64,000 nucleotides of DNA from Actinoplanes lutulentus (GTDB lineage: Bacteria; Actinomycetota; Actinomycetes; Mycobacteriales; Micromonosporaceae): NCBI RefSeq assembly GCF_003259845.1, contig NZ_QLMJ01000026.1, positions 1 through 64,000 of the forward strand, written 5' to 3'. The translations under genes were made by a program, and so were the position numbers. A model generated the notes under the pieces. It worked only from the letters and a program-made list of their open reading frames with translations, was not told where the DNA came from and made no database searches. This document shows, piece after piece, positions 8,312-16,370 of this stretch. Numbering within the stretch: position 1 is the stretch's first letter; each line of letters opens with the position of its first letter.

Positions 8312-9253
8312 TCAGTCGCGGCGCAGCGGCCGGCCCGGGTCGGGGTCTGGATCGATGCGAATACGCGTACGGTCGAGATCGTGGGGGCCGGGCATCCGGC
8401 TGCCCGGAAGGCTGACCGCTGCCGCGCCCCACGCCAGGCCTTCGACCAGTGCGGCCTCGCCGCGCGCACCGGCGGCGAGGAACCCGGCCAGCAGGGCGTC
8501 GCCGGCGCCGACGGTGCTGCGTGGCACGCTGACCGGCGAGACACCGGCGAGCACGCCCGCGTCGTCGACAAGCACCGCACCGGCCGCGCCCAGGCTGGCC
8601 AGGACCGTGCCCGCGCCGGCCTCACGCAGCCGCTCACAGGCGCGGATCACGTCGCCGAGCGTCGCCAGATCGGTGCCGGCGGCTTCGGCGAGCTCTTCCC
8701 GGTTCGGCTTGATCAGCGCGGCGCCGGCCGCGACACCGGCCAGCAGCGCCGGACCGCTGCTGTCCACCGCGAGGCGCGAACCGGACTTGACCAGGCGCTC
8801 GCACAGATCGGTGAAAGCGGCGATCGTCGGGCCCGGAGGAAGGCTTCCGCAGATCACCACCCAGTCGGCGCTGCCGGCCGCTGCCAGCACCGCCTCGCTG
8901 ACCTGCGAGAACTCGGCGTCGGACAGGGTCGGTCCGGCCTCGTTGACCTTCGTGACGGTGCCGTCCGGCTCGGCCAGGGTGATGTTGGAACGTGTCCGAC
9001 CGGCGATCGGCACGGCCAGCATGTCGACACCCTCGCCTTTGAGGAGGTCGACGAGCTGATCGCCCTCGGCGCCGCCGGCCGGCACCACAGCGGTCGAGCT
9101 GACGCCGTTGGCGAGCAGCGCCCGGGAGACGTTGACACCCTTGCCGCCCGGGTCGATGTGCGAGTCGGCGGCGCGGATGACCTCGCCGCGGATGAGGGCG
9201 TCGACGTCGAGGGCACGGTCGACGCTGGGGTTGAGGGTGACGGTGAGGATCAT
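8312..9253 (-). CDS. fruK: 1-phosphofructokinase / tagatose-6-phosphate kinase family (PfkB)
   Basis: This 313-residue ribokinase-fold sugar-phosphate kinase makes a hexose bisphosphate. It begins MILTVTLNPSVDRALDVD as 1-phosphofructokinases do. It has the GGKGVNVSRAL substrate loop (residues 37-47) and the ATP/anion-hole motif TVGAGDALLAGF with catalytic Asp252. FruK and LacC belong to the same family, so fructose-1-phosphate and tagatose-6-phosphate are both possible substrates; the adjacent zinc dehydrogenase makes the second worth considering. Its ATG overlaps the deoR stop by 4 bp. Confidence 0.88.
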   Translation of the reverse strand: MILTVTLNPSVDRALDVDALIRGEVIRAADSHIDPGGKGVNVSRALLANGVSSTAVVPAGGAEGDQLVDLLKGEGVDMLAVPIAGRTRSNITLAEPDGTVTKVNEAGPTLSDAEFSQVSEAVLAAAGSADWVVICGSLPPGPTIAAFTDLCERLVKSGSRLAVDSSGPALLAGVAAGAALIKPNREELAEAAGTDLATLGDVIRACERLREAGAGTVLASLGAAGAVLVDDAGVLAGVSPVSVPRSTVGAGDALLAGFLAAGARGEAALVEGLAWGAAAVSLPGSRMPGPHDLDRTRIRIDPDPDPGRPLRRD

Positions 9254-10011
9254 GCCTGCACCACGCGGACGCCCGCGGTCTCGACCTCGGCGGCGAGCTC
9301 GTCGTCCAGGCCGTTGTCGGTGATCAGCAGGTCCAGCTCGGCGAGGCCGCCGAAACGGGCCAGGTAATCGTTGCCGATCTTGGTGTGATCGGCGAGCAGC
9401 ACCACCCGGCGGGCCGCGGCGATCATCGCCCGCTTGACCGCCGCCTCGGCCGGGTCCGGAGTGGTCATGCCCCGCTCGACGGAGCATCCATTGGTGCCCA
9501 TGAAGGCGACGTCGACATACATGTCGGCGAGCGGCCGCAACGCCCAGTCGTCCACGGTGGCCAGCGTCTTCCCCCGGACTCGACCACCGAGCAGCAGCAC
9601 GGTGAGGTTGGGTTTGAGGCCGAGCGTCGAGGCCAGAACCGGCGAGTTGACCACGACGGTCAGCTCGCGGTCGGCCGGCAGCAGCTGAGCGAGGCGTGCC
9701 GTCGTGGTCCCCGCGTCCAGGATGATCGCGCCATCCTCGGGGACCTCGGCGAGCGCCGCCTTGGCGATCCGCTCCTTCTCACTGATCAGCACCGCGTCCC
9801 GGGTGGCGAGCGCCGGCTCGAACCCGAGACGCTCCACCGGGATCGCGCCGCCGTGCACCCGGCGCAGCACACCGGCTCGCTCCAGAACGGTCAGATCCCG
9901 GCGGATCGTCTCCGCGGTCACGCCGAAGGTGTCGGCCAGCGTGACCACGTCGACCCGGCCCTCGGCACGGGCTCGCTGGACGATCTCCTGCTGGCGTTCC
10001 TCCGCGTACAT
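9250..10011 (-). CDS. DeoR/GlpR-family transcriptional regulator
   Basis: The 253-residue repressor has an N-terminal winged HTH (VVTLADTFGVTAETIRRDLTVLERAGVLRRVHGG, about residues 23-55). A C-terminal DeoR effector domain senses sugar phosphates (DAGTTTARLAQLLP, TNGCSVERGMTTPD, ADHTKIG). The ATG at 10011 gives the family-standard MYAEERQQEIVQ start; upstream in-frame codons are not conserved-looking. As first gene of the run DeoR-FruK-(gap)-EIIC-IIB-IIA-DH-HPr-EI it probably represses the cluster and is relieved by a hexitol or ketose phosphate. Confidence 0.93.
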   Translation of the reverse strand: MYAEERQQEIVQRARAEGRVDVVTLADTFGVTAETIRRDLTVLERAGVLRRVHGGAIPVERLGFEPALATRDAVLISEKERIAKAALAEVPEDGAIILDAGTTTARLAQLLPADRELTVVVNSPVLASTLGLKPNLTVLLLGGRVRGKTLATVDDWALRPLADMYVDVAFMGTNGCSVERGMTTPDPAEAAVKRAMIAAARRVVLLADHTKIGNDYLARFGGLAELDLLITDNGLDDELAAEVETAGVRVVQA

Positions 10012-10149
10012 CCGCTCACCGCCCGGCTCGTTTTGGCTTTGTCTTTGTTTACGCCCGCTTGTGTCCGAACGCAATATGTCAAAGAGATTTCGGTCTCCTT
10101 ACGCGGCATATTTTTCGATCGATGTCCGTTCTGTGGCGGAAAACAGAAC

Positions 10150-10179
10150 GGCCGGCGGTCACCGAGGTGACAGCCGGCC
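10150..10179 (-). terminator. Rho-independent terminator after the SUKH-like gene
   Basis: GGCCGGC-G-GTCACC pairs with GGTGAC-A-GCCGGCC (one internal mismatch). On the minus strand it is followed by GTTCTGTTTT, a U-rich tail. It sits 18 bp past the stop of the gene ending at 10197. Confidence 0.7.
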
Positions 10180-10196
10180 GGATGCGACGGACAGGA

Positions 10197-10775
10197 TCAG
10201 TTCTTGGCGCGGGCCCTCATCATGGCGAGCATGCCGAGGCTGGACGAGAGCGCGCCGTCCTGGGCGAGGGCCAGGAAGTCCGCCTCCACCTCGGTGAGCA
10301 GCAGCGTGCCGGCCAGCACCGCGTGATAGCGGATCAGCGACCAGACGAAGACGTCGAGGTTGTCGAAGCGGGTGTTCGCCTCGATCACTTCTTCCTCGTG
10401 GAACCAGACGGCGACCTGGCCGTTGGTCAGCACCACGTAGTAGTTGCCGCCGCCGTCCGCGCCGATCGAGTACACGTCGTCGTCGGACAGGGCCGTCTCG
10501 TAGTCCGAGTCCAGGATCCCGCAGTCGTTACCGGCGAAGTCGAAACCGTAGGACCAGTCGGAGATGTCCAGATCCTCGGGGATGCGCTTCGTGCGTACCC
10601 GAAGGTCGAAAGCCGCGAGGGCGGCAGCGGCCGGCGGCGGCAGACGGTCGAGGAAGGGAGCGACCGGCTTGGCCTCCCCGACGTCGGCGGGATCCGCGCC
10701 GGGGAACCAGCGGGCGAGGTCGGCGTCGAGATCGCGCTCGACGTAACCGGTCAGCGCATCAACAGTGATCGTCAC
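10197..10775 (-). CDS. SMI1/KNR4 (SUKH)-like protein
   Basis: The 192-residue soluble protein starts from GTG (VTITVDALTGY). It contains an early FPGADPADV segment, LPPPAAAALAAFD and the block IGADGGGNYYVVLTNGQVAVW. The last is the GxDGxGNYY-V-xNG-V pattern of SUKH-superfamily domains. Such proteins often act as immunity proteins to nuclease toxins, but housekeeping members exist. No toxin gene lies beside this one, so an immunity role is not supported. It lies 10 bp upstream of the adk stop on the opposite end of the same strand and may share its transcript. Confidence 0.7.
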   Translation of the reverse strand: MTITVDALTGYVERDLDADLARWFPGADPADVGEAKPVAPFLDRLPPPAAAALAAFDLRVRTKRIPEDLDISDWSYGFDFAGNDCGILDSDYETALSDDDVYSIGADGGGNYYVVLTNGQVAVWFHEEEVIEANTRFDNLDVFVWSLIRYHAVLAGTLLLTEVEADFLALAQDGALSSSLGMLAMMRARAKN

Positions 10776-10785
10776 CGGCGGAATG

Positions 10786-11433
10786 CTAACCCTTGTACGG
10801 AGGCAGGCCCAGTGTCGTCCGGATGGCCTGCTGCACCTCTTCCAGCGGCGGGCGACCGTCCACATCGTGCACGACCTCCTTGCGCCGGAAGAGCTCCAGC
10901 ACCGGCCGGGTCTTCTCGTGGTAGTCGCGCAGCCGGGCCTCCAGGGCCTCGGGTGTGTCGTCCGCACGGGTGACCAGCTCGTGGCCGCAGATGTCGCAGC
11001 GGCCCTCCTGCTCGGGGCGGTCGGCGATCAGGTTGTAGTCCATGCCGCAGTTCGGGCAGAGCCGGCGGCTGAGCACCCGGCGCCGCACCTCGTCGTCGGG
11101 CAGTTCGAGGTGGATGACGGCGTCGATGTCGTAGCTCTCCATGAAGAACTCGGCCTGCCGCCCGTTGCGCGGGAACCCGTCGATGACGAAGCCGTAGTTC
11201 CAGTCGTGGTCGTCGAGGCGCCGCCGGACCACCGACTCGACCAGGTCGTCGTCGACGAGCTCGCCGGCCGACATGATCCGGCGGACCTGCGCGCCCAGCT
11301 TGGTGTGGTTGCGCACGTGCCAGCGGAAGATGTCGCCGACGCTGATGTGCACGAGGTCGAACTCCTCGCACAGCAGCTGGCTCTGGGTGCCCTTGCCGCT
11401 GCCCTGAACTCCCATGATCACGTACTTACGCAT
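10786..11433 (-). CDS. adk: Adenylate kinase, zinc-LID type
   Basis: It interconverts ATP + AMP and 2 ADP. The 215-residue protein has the P-loop GVQGSGKGTQ (residues 8-17), the AMP-site motif GFVIDGFPRN and a LID holding two CxxC pairs (CPNCG and CDICG) that would bind zinc. The usual actinobacterial adk lies in the secY ribosomal operon; this copy is outside that setting and is therefore probably a second, specialised adenylate kinase. Its start overlaps the upstream gene's stop by 8 bp. Confidence 0.9.
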   Translation of the reverse strand: MRKYVIMGVQGSGKGTQSQLLCEEFDLVHISVGDIFRWHVRNHTKLGAQVRRIMSAGELVDDDLVESVVRRRLDDHDWNYGFVIDGFPRNGRQAEFFMESYDIDAVIHLELPDDEVRRRVLSRRLCPNCGMDYNLIADRPEQEGRCDICGHELVTRADDTPEALEARLRDYHEKTRPVLELFRRKEVVHDVDGRPPLEEVQQAIRTTLGLPPYKG

Positions 11434-12001
11434 CCAGCGCTCCCAGTCGCAGGGGTCCGGGGGCCACCCCGGTCAACGTGGTCGGGTCGATGCTCCACGC
11501 CGCCGCCACCTTGAACACGTCGCGTTCCGCGACCAGCACGGTGGCCTCCTCGTCGAGCTCGCCGGGCAGGCCGGCGTCGCGTTCCGCCGCGTCCGGGTCG
11601 CCGAACCACGACGTCACCTCGCCGGTCTGTCCTACGTATCCGAACGATCTGACCAGATCACCATCGGCGGCGCGCTGCCACCGGTGCAACTCGGTGACCC
11701 GGTGAGTGGCGAAGAGCTGCACTTCGGTGCCGAGCGTGGCCGAGATCCCGGGCAGGTCGAGCGTGGGCCTCAGCAGGCCGCGGCCGACCGCGAGCACCCA
11801 GGAGATGCCGCGGGCGCCGGGCAGCGGCGGGGTGATCGCTATCCGGTCGTCGGTGAGATGCGCCAGGTCGAGCCCGTCGCGCCAGGAGACCGTGCCGAGG
11901 TCGCGGAGTTCGAGTGCGGCCAGAACCGCGTCCGGCTCGCCGCCGGCGACGGCGAGCCAGGCCTGTTTTCCGCCGAAACCGGTCATGACGTCCACATCCA
12001 T
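11426..12001 (-). CDS. Hypothetical protein translationally coupled to adk
   Basis: This 191-residue soluble protein (MDVDVMTGFGGKQAWLAVAG start) has no family I recognise. It contains a repeated V-A-W type core and ends 'VAERDVFKVAAAWSIDPTTL', a phrase typical of uncharacterised actinobacterial proteins. There is no signal or membrane segment. The 8-bp overlap with adk implies coupled translation. Composition matches its neighbours. Confidence 0.7.
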   Translation of the reverse strand: MDVDVMTGFGGKQAWLAVAGGEPDAVLAALELRDLGTVSWRDGLDLAHLTDDRIAITPPLPGARGISWVLAVGRGLLRPTLDLPGISATLGTEVQLFATHRVTELHRWQRAADGDLVRSFGYVGQTGEVTSWFGDPDAAERDAGLPGELDEEATVLVAERDVFKVAAAWSIDPTTLTGVAPGPLRLGALDA

Positions 12002-12059
12002 GGTGGCAACGCTATCCGGACAACGCGGCGACTGTCCGGTTACGTCGGTTACATAAGGC

Positions 12060-12632
12060 TCAGGGCCAGCCGTACGTGCGCCGCAGAATGGCCGCGACCC
12101 GGTCGAATCGGGCACGGTCCAGGATCGCGCCCTCACGCCGGATGCCGTCCTCGTCGACCTCGACGACCCGGTCCAGGCGTACCCAACTGGGTCGCGACTC
12201 GCGGTCCCACTCGCCGGGGCCGAGGGCGAGCCAGTGCCGCTGACCGTCGCGCTCGCTCTGGCTGGACAGCATCAGGCCGAGCAGCGTGCGCGCGTCGCGC
12301 CCGACCACCAGCACCGGCCGGTCCTTGCCCTGGCTCGGGTCCTCCTCGTACGGCACCCAGGTCCAGACGATCTCGCCCGGATCGGCGTCGCCGTCGAGGT
12401 TGGGGGCGTAGGCGAGGTGCCGCCCGGCGGGCTTGGGAACCACGCGCGACTTGGATCCGGCCGGCCGCGGTTGCGCCTCGGCCTTCGGCCTCGCGGGCGG
12501 GGCCGAAGGCTTCGGCGCCGGTTTCGGAGCGGGCTTCGGCGCCGGCTTCTGCGGCCTTGCGCTCGGCTTCGTGGGTACGGGGTCGGGGGATCCCAGCAGC
12601 CGCTTCAGGAACGACTTCAACATTTCCAGCAC
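12060..12632 (-). CDS. PemK/MazF-fold family protein with Lys-Pro-Ala linker
   Basis: The 190-residue protein has an N-terminal amphipathic helix (MLEMLKSFLKRLLG). A low-complexity Pro/Ala/Lys linker with repeated KPAP units follows (about residues 20-68). The C-terminal domain has GEIVWTWVPYEEDPSQGKDRPVLVVGRD, the PemK/MazF pattern (G-I-W-V-F... G-KxRPVLV). MazF-type proteins are mRNA interferases or inactive relatives. No antitoxin gene is adjacent and the linker is unlike a classical toxin, so this may be a membrane- or nucleic-acid-tethered relative rather than a toxin-antitoxin partner. Confidence 0.75.
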   Translation of the reverse strand: MLEMLKSFLKRLLGSPDPVPTKPSARPQKPAPKPAPKPAPKPSAPPARPKAEAQPRPAGSKSRVVPKPAGRHLAYAPNLDGDADPGEIVWTWVPYEEDPSQGKDRPVLVVGRDARTLLGLMLSSQSERDGQRHWLALGPGEWDRESRPSWVRLDRVVEVDEDGIRREGAILDRARFDRVAAILRRTYGWP

Positions 12633-12667
12633 CGCGTCACCTTAAGGGCGCACGATCATGTTCGCTT

Positions 12668-12683
12668 CTGTACCGCCGTACAG
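12668..12683. promoter_or_regulatory. Palindrome in the agmatinase-gene promoter
   Basis: CTGTAC-CGCC-GTACAG, perfect 6-bp arms, lies about 50 bp upstream of the ureohydrolase start. It is a candidate site for the convergent TetR protein encoded at 13733-14320. No second copy was seen near that gene. Confidence 0.4.
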
Positions 12684-12733
12684 TATGAAGATACAGTCCA
12701 CCCCGGTGACGTTCCCCGGGAAGGATGACCTGC

Positions 12734-13786
12734 ATGACCCGTTACGGACCCATGTTCGGGCCGGACTACACGTTCCTCGGTGTGCCCGCCTGCGACTGGC
12801 AGACACCCGCGACCTACGCCGACACCGACGTGGTGATCGTCGGCGCACCCTTCGACGGCGGCACCTCGCACCGGCCGGGCGCCCGCTTCGGACCCCAGGT
12901 GATCCGCGGGACCGATTACCTGCCGCACGACGGCTCCCGCCCGCACATGGCCATGCGGGTCGACGCGCTCACCGGCGACCTCACCGTGAAGGACGCCGGC
13001 GACCTGGAGGTGTTCAGCGGCGAGATCCAGCGCAGCTGCACGGTCATCGAGGACGCCGTCGCGTTCATCTCCGCCAACGGCGCGATCCCGCTGATCCTCG
13101 GCGGCGACCACACGATCACCTGGCCGGACGCCACCGGGGTGTCCCGTACCCACGGCAAGGGCCGGATCGCGCTCATCCACTTCGACGCGCACGCCGACAC
13201 CGGGGACATCGAGTTCGGCTCGCTCTACGGCCACGGCCAGCCGATGCGCCGCCTGATCGAGTCCGGCGCGGTACGCGGTGACCGGTTCCTGCAGCTCGGC
13301 CTGCGCGGGTACTGGCCCGGCCCGGAGACCCTCGACTGGATGGCCGACCAGCGGATGAACTCGTTCCACATGAGCGAGATCGTCGAGCGCGGCCTGGACG
13401 CGGTGCTGGACAGCGCGTTCGAGATCGCGATGGACGACTGCGACGGCGTCTTCCTCTCGGTCGACATCGACGTCTGCGACCCGGGCCACGCGCCCGGCAC
13501 CGGAACGCCCGAGCCGGGTGGTCTCACCGCGCGTCAGCTGCTCGACGCGGTCTCCCGGATCTGCCAGGAGCTGCCGGTGGTCGGCATGGACATCGTCGAG
13601 GTGTCGCCGCCGTTCGACCACGCCGAGATCACCGCGATGCTCGGCAACCGGGTCGTACTCGAAGCGCTGTCCGGGATCGCCCGGCGGCGCAAGGACGGCG
13701 ACGGGCCGCGCTGGAAGCGGTCCACTCCCCTGCTAGAGGGCCGTGGAACCCGGCCGGAGCAGCCGGGACAGTCCGTCGGCGAGTAG
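12734..13786 (+). CDS. speB: Agmatinase/guanidino-acid ureohydrolase
   Basis: Ureohydrolase-family enzyme that releases urea from a guanidino compound (agmatine, guanidinobutyrate or similar). The 350-residue protein has all manganese-binding motifs: GGDHTITWP, HFDAHADT and SVDIDVCDPGHAPGTGTPEPGG. The ATG at 12734 stands 9 nt after GGGAAGG; another in-frame ATG at 12725 abuts that site and is less likely. With the polyamine clusters at 24008-38607 it may supply putrescine. Its last 54 bp overlap the convergent TetR gene. Confidence 0.9.
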   Translation: MTRYGPMFGPDYTFLGVPACDWQTPATYADTDVVIVGAPFDGGTSHRPGARFGPQVIRGTDYLPHDGSRPHMAMRVDALTGDLTVKDAGDLEVFSGEIQRSCTVIEDAVAFISANGAIPLILGGDHTITWPDATGVSRTHGKGRIALIHFDAHADTGDIEFGSLYGHGQPMRRLIESGAVRGDRFLQLGLRGYWPGPETLDWMADQRMNSFHMSEIVERGLDAVLDSAFEIAMDDCDGVFLSVDIDVCDPGHAPGTGTPEPGGLTARQLLDAVSRICQELPVVGMDIVEVSPPFDHAEITAMLGNRVVLEALSGIARRRKDGDGPRWKRSTPLLEGRGTRPEQPGQSVGE

Positions 13787-14320
13787 GTCCCGCGCGGCGG
13801 CCCGGGACAGACCCGGGTCGCCGAGGACCACCGGCAGCGCCAGCCCGTCGATCAGCGCGAGGACCAGGCGCGCGGTGTTCATCGGGTCGTCGACACCGCA
13901 GGCCCGCACCTCCGCGGCGATCAACTCGTGCCATTTCCGGTAGTCGTCGAGCACGTCCGCGCGTACCGAAGAATCGCGGGACGCCCACCGCCAGCTCTCC
14001 ACCCACAGGCGCCAGGCAGCATCGCTGCCGACGGCGCCGGTCAGATGAACCGCGACCGTGAGCAACCGCTCCCAAGGGTCGGTGAGCGCCGCGAGGCGCT
14101 CGCCGACCAGGTCGAAGTCGCGCTGCGCGGCGTGCCGGAAGACCGCGATGAGCATGTCCTCGCGGGTGCCGAAGTAGTACTGGAGGGTGGAGACGCCGAC
14201 GCCGGTCGCCTCGGTGACGTCGCTGAACCGGGTGGCGTCCGCGCCGCGGGCCGCGACCACCTCACCGGCGGCCGCGAGCACTTCGGTACGCCTGCTCGCG
14301 GACCTGCGGCGATCGCTCAC
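13733..14320 (-). CDS. TetR-family transcriptional regulator
   Basis: The 195-residue protein has an N-terminal TetR HTH (DVTEATGVGVSTLQYYFGTREDML, about residues 33-57) and a helical BetI-like C-terminal ligand domain (AWRLWVESWRWASRD). It is convergent with, and overlaps by 54 bp, the ureohydrolase gene, the most likely target. BetI-type C domains often sense amines or quaternary ammonium compounds, consistent with polyamine or guanidine sensing by inference. Confidence 0.9.
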   Translation of the reverse strand: MSDRRRSASRRTEVLAAAGEVVAARGADATRFSDVTEATGVGVSTLQYYFGTREDMLIAVFRHAAQRDFDLVGERLAALTDPWERLLTVAVHLTGAVGSDAAWRLWVESWRWASRDSSVRADVLDDYRKWHELIAAEVRACGVDDPMNTARLVLALIDGLALPVVLGDPGLSRAAARDLLADGLSRLLRPGSTAL

Positions 14321-14344
14321 TCAGTGATTTTGTCAGGTGTGTTC

Positions 14345-15133
14345 TCAACCCACGAAATCTTGGGTCATCCAGGTGATGCCGTCGGCGTCGCGGACCACGC
14401 TGAGTCCGATCCGGGTGAAGCTTCCGTTGAGCAGGTTCTTGCGGTGGCCGTCGTTCGGCGGCACCTCGGCCAGCATCGAGTCGGTCAGGCCGTTCGCGGC
14501 CTTCACCTTCGCGGCGTCGCTGCTGCCACTGGAGCCGTACCCGATGTTCTCGCCCGCGGAGCTCCACTTCACGTCCTGGGCGGAGAAACGGTCGCCGAGA
14601 CCGGCCTCGCCCGAGCACTGATGCGACAGGCCACAGCCGTCGATCATCAGCTGGGTGTGGATGGCGGCGGCCTTGGAGAGGTTCTCGTCCAGGGTCAGCG
14701 CCTTGAGGCCCTCCGCGACGCGCGCGTCGTTGATGTGCGCGAGAACCTGTTCGAGGACGCTGCCACTGGTCGACGCGGCGGTCACGGTCTTCTCCGCGGT
14801 CGGGGTCGGGGACGCGGTCTTCGTCTTGCTGGGGCTGGGCTTCGCACTGGGCGACTTGCTCGGCTTTTTCGTAGCCTTAGCCGATTTGGAGGGTGACGGT
14901 TTCGCCGACGGCGACGTCGTGTCCGCTGACGGGAGAAGGTCCTCGCCCTCGCCGCCGCCGGGGGACGCGGCGGCGGCGAGCGGGACGTCCACCGAGGTGG
15001 GGGATGGGGTCTCGATGGGACCTCGCGTCAGGCCCGCCACCGTGAAGGCAGTACCGATCACGACTGCTGTCGTGCCCGCCACCAGGGTGTAACGGAATTT
15101 GGCAGCAGCGGTTAACGGCACAGGGGGATCCAT
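14345..15133 (-). CDS. Membrane-anchored CAP/SCP-domain protein
   Basis: The 262-residue protein has one N-terminal membrane segment (LVAGTTAVVIGTAFTVAGL). A long Ser/Pro/Lys/Thr-rich linker follows (about residues 70-125). The C-terminal CAP domain has NDARVAEGLKALTLDENLSK, AGENIGYG and NDGHRKNLLNG, matching bacterial SCP/PR1 proteins of unknown extracellular role. The ATG at 15133 was chosen; an in-frame GTG at 15166 would add 11 residues, and neither has a clear ribosome site. It is monocistronic, ending 24 bp from the TetR gene. Confidence 0.88.
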   Translation of the reverse strand: MDPPVPLTAAAKFRYTLVAGTTAVVIGTAFTVAGLTRGPIETPSPTSVDVPLAAAASPGGGEGEDLLPSADTTSPSAKPSPSKSAKATKKPSKSPSAKPSPSKTKTASPTPTAEKTVTAASTSGSVLEQVLAHINDARVAEGLKALTLDENLSKAAAIHTQLMIDGCGLSHQCSGEAGLGDRFSAQDVKWSSAGENIGYGSSGSSDAAKVKAANGLTDSMLAEVPPNDGHRKNLLNGSFTRIGLSVVRDADGITWMTQDFVG

Positions 15134-15250
15134 CTCAGTGAGGCGGGCAGAGTAACGCCCGATCACTATGCGCGAGGGTTACGCCGGGATCGCTCCCGCA
15201 AAGGATTCCTTAAGGTTGCACTCAACGAGTTCTAAGCCTGGCCATGATTT

Positions 15251-15460
15251 TTATGGCTGGATGTCGAATTCGCCGTCGCGGACGCCGGCCAGGAAGGCCT
15301 TCCACTCCGCGTGGGTGAAGACCAGGGTCGCGCCGTCCGGGTCCTTGGTGTCACGGATCGCCACGATGCCTGGGAGATTGCCGGCGACCTCGACACAGTC
15401 GCCTCCGTTGCCGCCGCTCCGCGTGCTCTTGTGCCAGACGGCACCGGTCAGGTCGACCAC
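15251..15460 (-). CDS. DUF397-domain protein
   Basis: The 69-residue protein has the typical DUF397 run: W-KSTRSGGNGGDCVEVA, IRDTKDPDG, LVFTHAEWKAFLAGVRDGEFD. These small acidic proteins are encoded beside XRE/DUF5753 regulators and are widely found in actinomycetes with morphological or stress phenotypes. It starts 14 bp after the XRE gene stop and is almost certainly co-transcribed. Confidence 0.92.
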   Translation of the reverse strand: MVDLTGAVWHKSTRSGGNGGDCVEVAGNLPGIVAIRDTKDPDGATLVFTHAEWKAFLAGVRDGEFDIQP

Positions 15461-15474
15461 GGCTCCCCCTCTTT

Positions 15475-16356
15475 CTAGAGGTCACTGTCGCTGGTTTTGA
15501 TGATCTCGCCGATCAGGTCGTCCGAGTCGGCCTGGCTCAGCGCAGCCGCTTCGAGTTCGCCCCAGACCGACTCGTACGTCTCCACCTCTGCGAGCTTATC
15601 CAGGTAGAGCGCGCCGGTGAGGTTCTCGCAGTAGATGGTTGTCGGCTCCGGCGAGGCGGTGCCGACGGCCGGGAACTCCAGGATCGTGAACTGCCCCGAG
15701 CTGGCCGCCTTGTGCGGCCCGGCACCGAACGGGATGACCCGGACACCGATGTTCGGCCGGGTCGAGGCGTTCACCAGATGGGCGAGCTGCTTCTGCATGC
15801 CGAGGGTGTCCGGCGTGGCCCGCCGCAGCACACCCTCGTCGATGATCACTTCCAGTCGCGGTGCCACGGGGCGGCGCCTGTTCAGCAGGGACTGCCGCTC
15901 CAGCCGGACGGCCACCGCGTTCTCCACGGCCGCCTCGTCCTCGCCGTGCCAGCCGCGGAAGACACACTCCGCGTACTCCCGGATCTGCAGCAGGCCGGGG
16001 ATCACGCTCGGCGCGTACGACCGGAGCTGGCTCGCGGCCTGCTCCATGCCGACGTAGAGCTCGAACCAGGCGGGGACCACGTCGCCGTACGCATGCCACC
16101 AGCCTTTCGCCTTGGACTCGGCGGCCAGGCCGATCAGCACCTCGGTCATGTGGCCGGGGGCCGCGTAGACCGAGCACATGGCGATCACGTCGTGCTTGCG
16201 GACCGGCACTTCGCCGTTCTCTATCCGGTACATCCTGGCGCGGGAGAACTCCAGCTCCTGTGCCGCCGCCATCAGCGAGATGCCGGCTTGCTCACGCAAC
16301 TCGCGCAGCAGCCGGCCGACCTGCCGCCTCGGTACGGTCGACCCGATCTCGGTCAT
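15475..16356 (-). CDS. XRE-family regulator with DUF5753 domain
   Basis: The 293-residue protein has an N-terminal Cro/C1 HTH (LRELREQAGISLMAAAQELE..MYRIENGEVPV, about residues 17-55). The DUF5753 domain has the hallmark E-A-----SYAPSVIPGLLQIREYAECVF and RQ-LL---RP. With DUF397 it forms the abundant actinobacterial regulator pair whose partners resemble antitoxin/toxin-like modules. Its upstream side is a 28-bp minisatellite rather than an ordinary promoter region. Confidence 0.93.
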   Translation of the reverse strand: MTEIGSTVPRRQVGRLLRELREQAGISLMAAAQELEFSRARMYRIENGEVPVRKHDVIAMCSVYAAPGHMTEVLIGLAAESKAKGWWHAYGDVVPAWFELYVGMEQAASQLRSYAPSVIPGLLQIREYAECVFRGWHGEDEAAVENAVAVRLERQSLLNRRRPVAPRLEVIIDEGVLRRATPDTLGMQKQLAHLVNASTRPNIGVRVIPFGAGPHKAASSGQFTILEFPAVGTASPEPTTIYCENLTGALYLDKLAEVETYESVWGELEAAALSQADSDDLIGEIIKTSDSDL

Positions 16357-16370
16357 CGTTCTCCTCGTCC

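Noticed and set aside
10197..12632. A toxin-immunity locus built from the SUKH-like and PemK-like genes
   Set aside because: They are separated by adk and an unknown gene, and no secreted polymorphic toxin or antitoxin gene is present.
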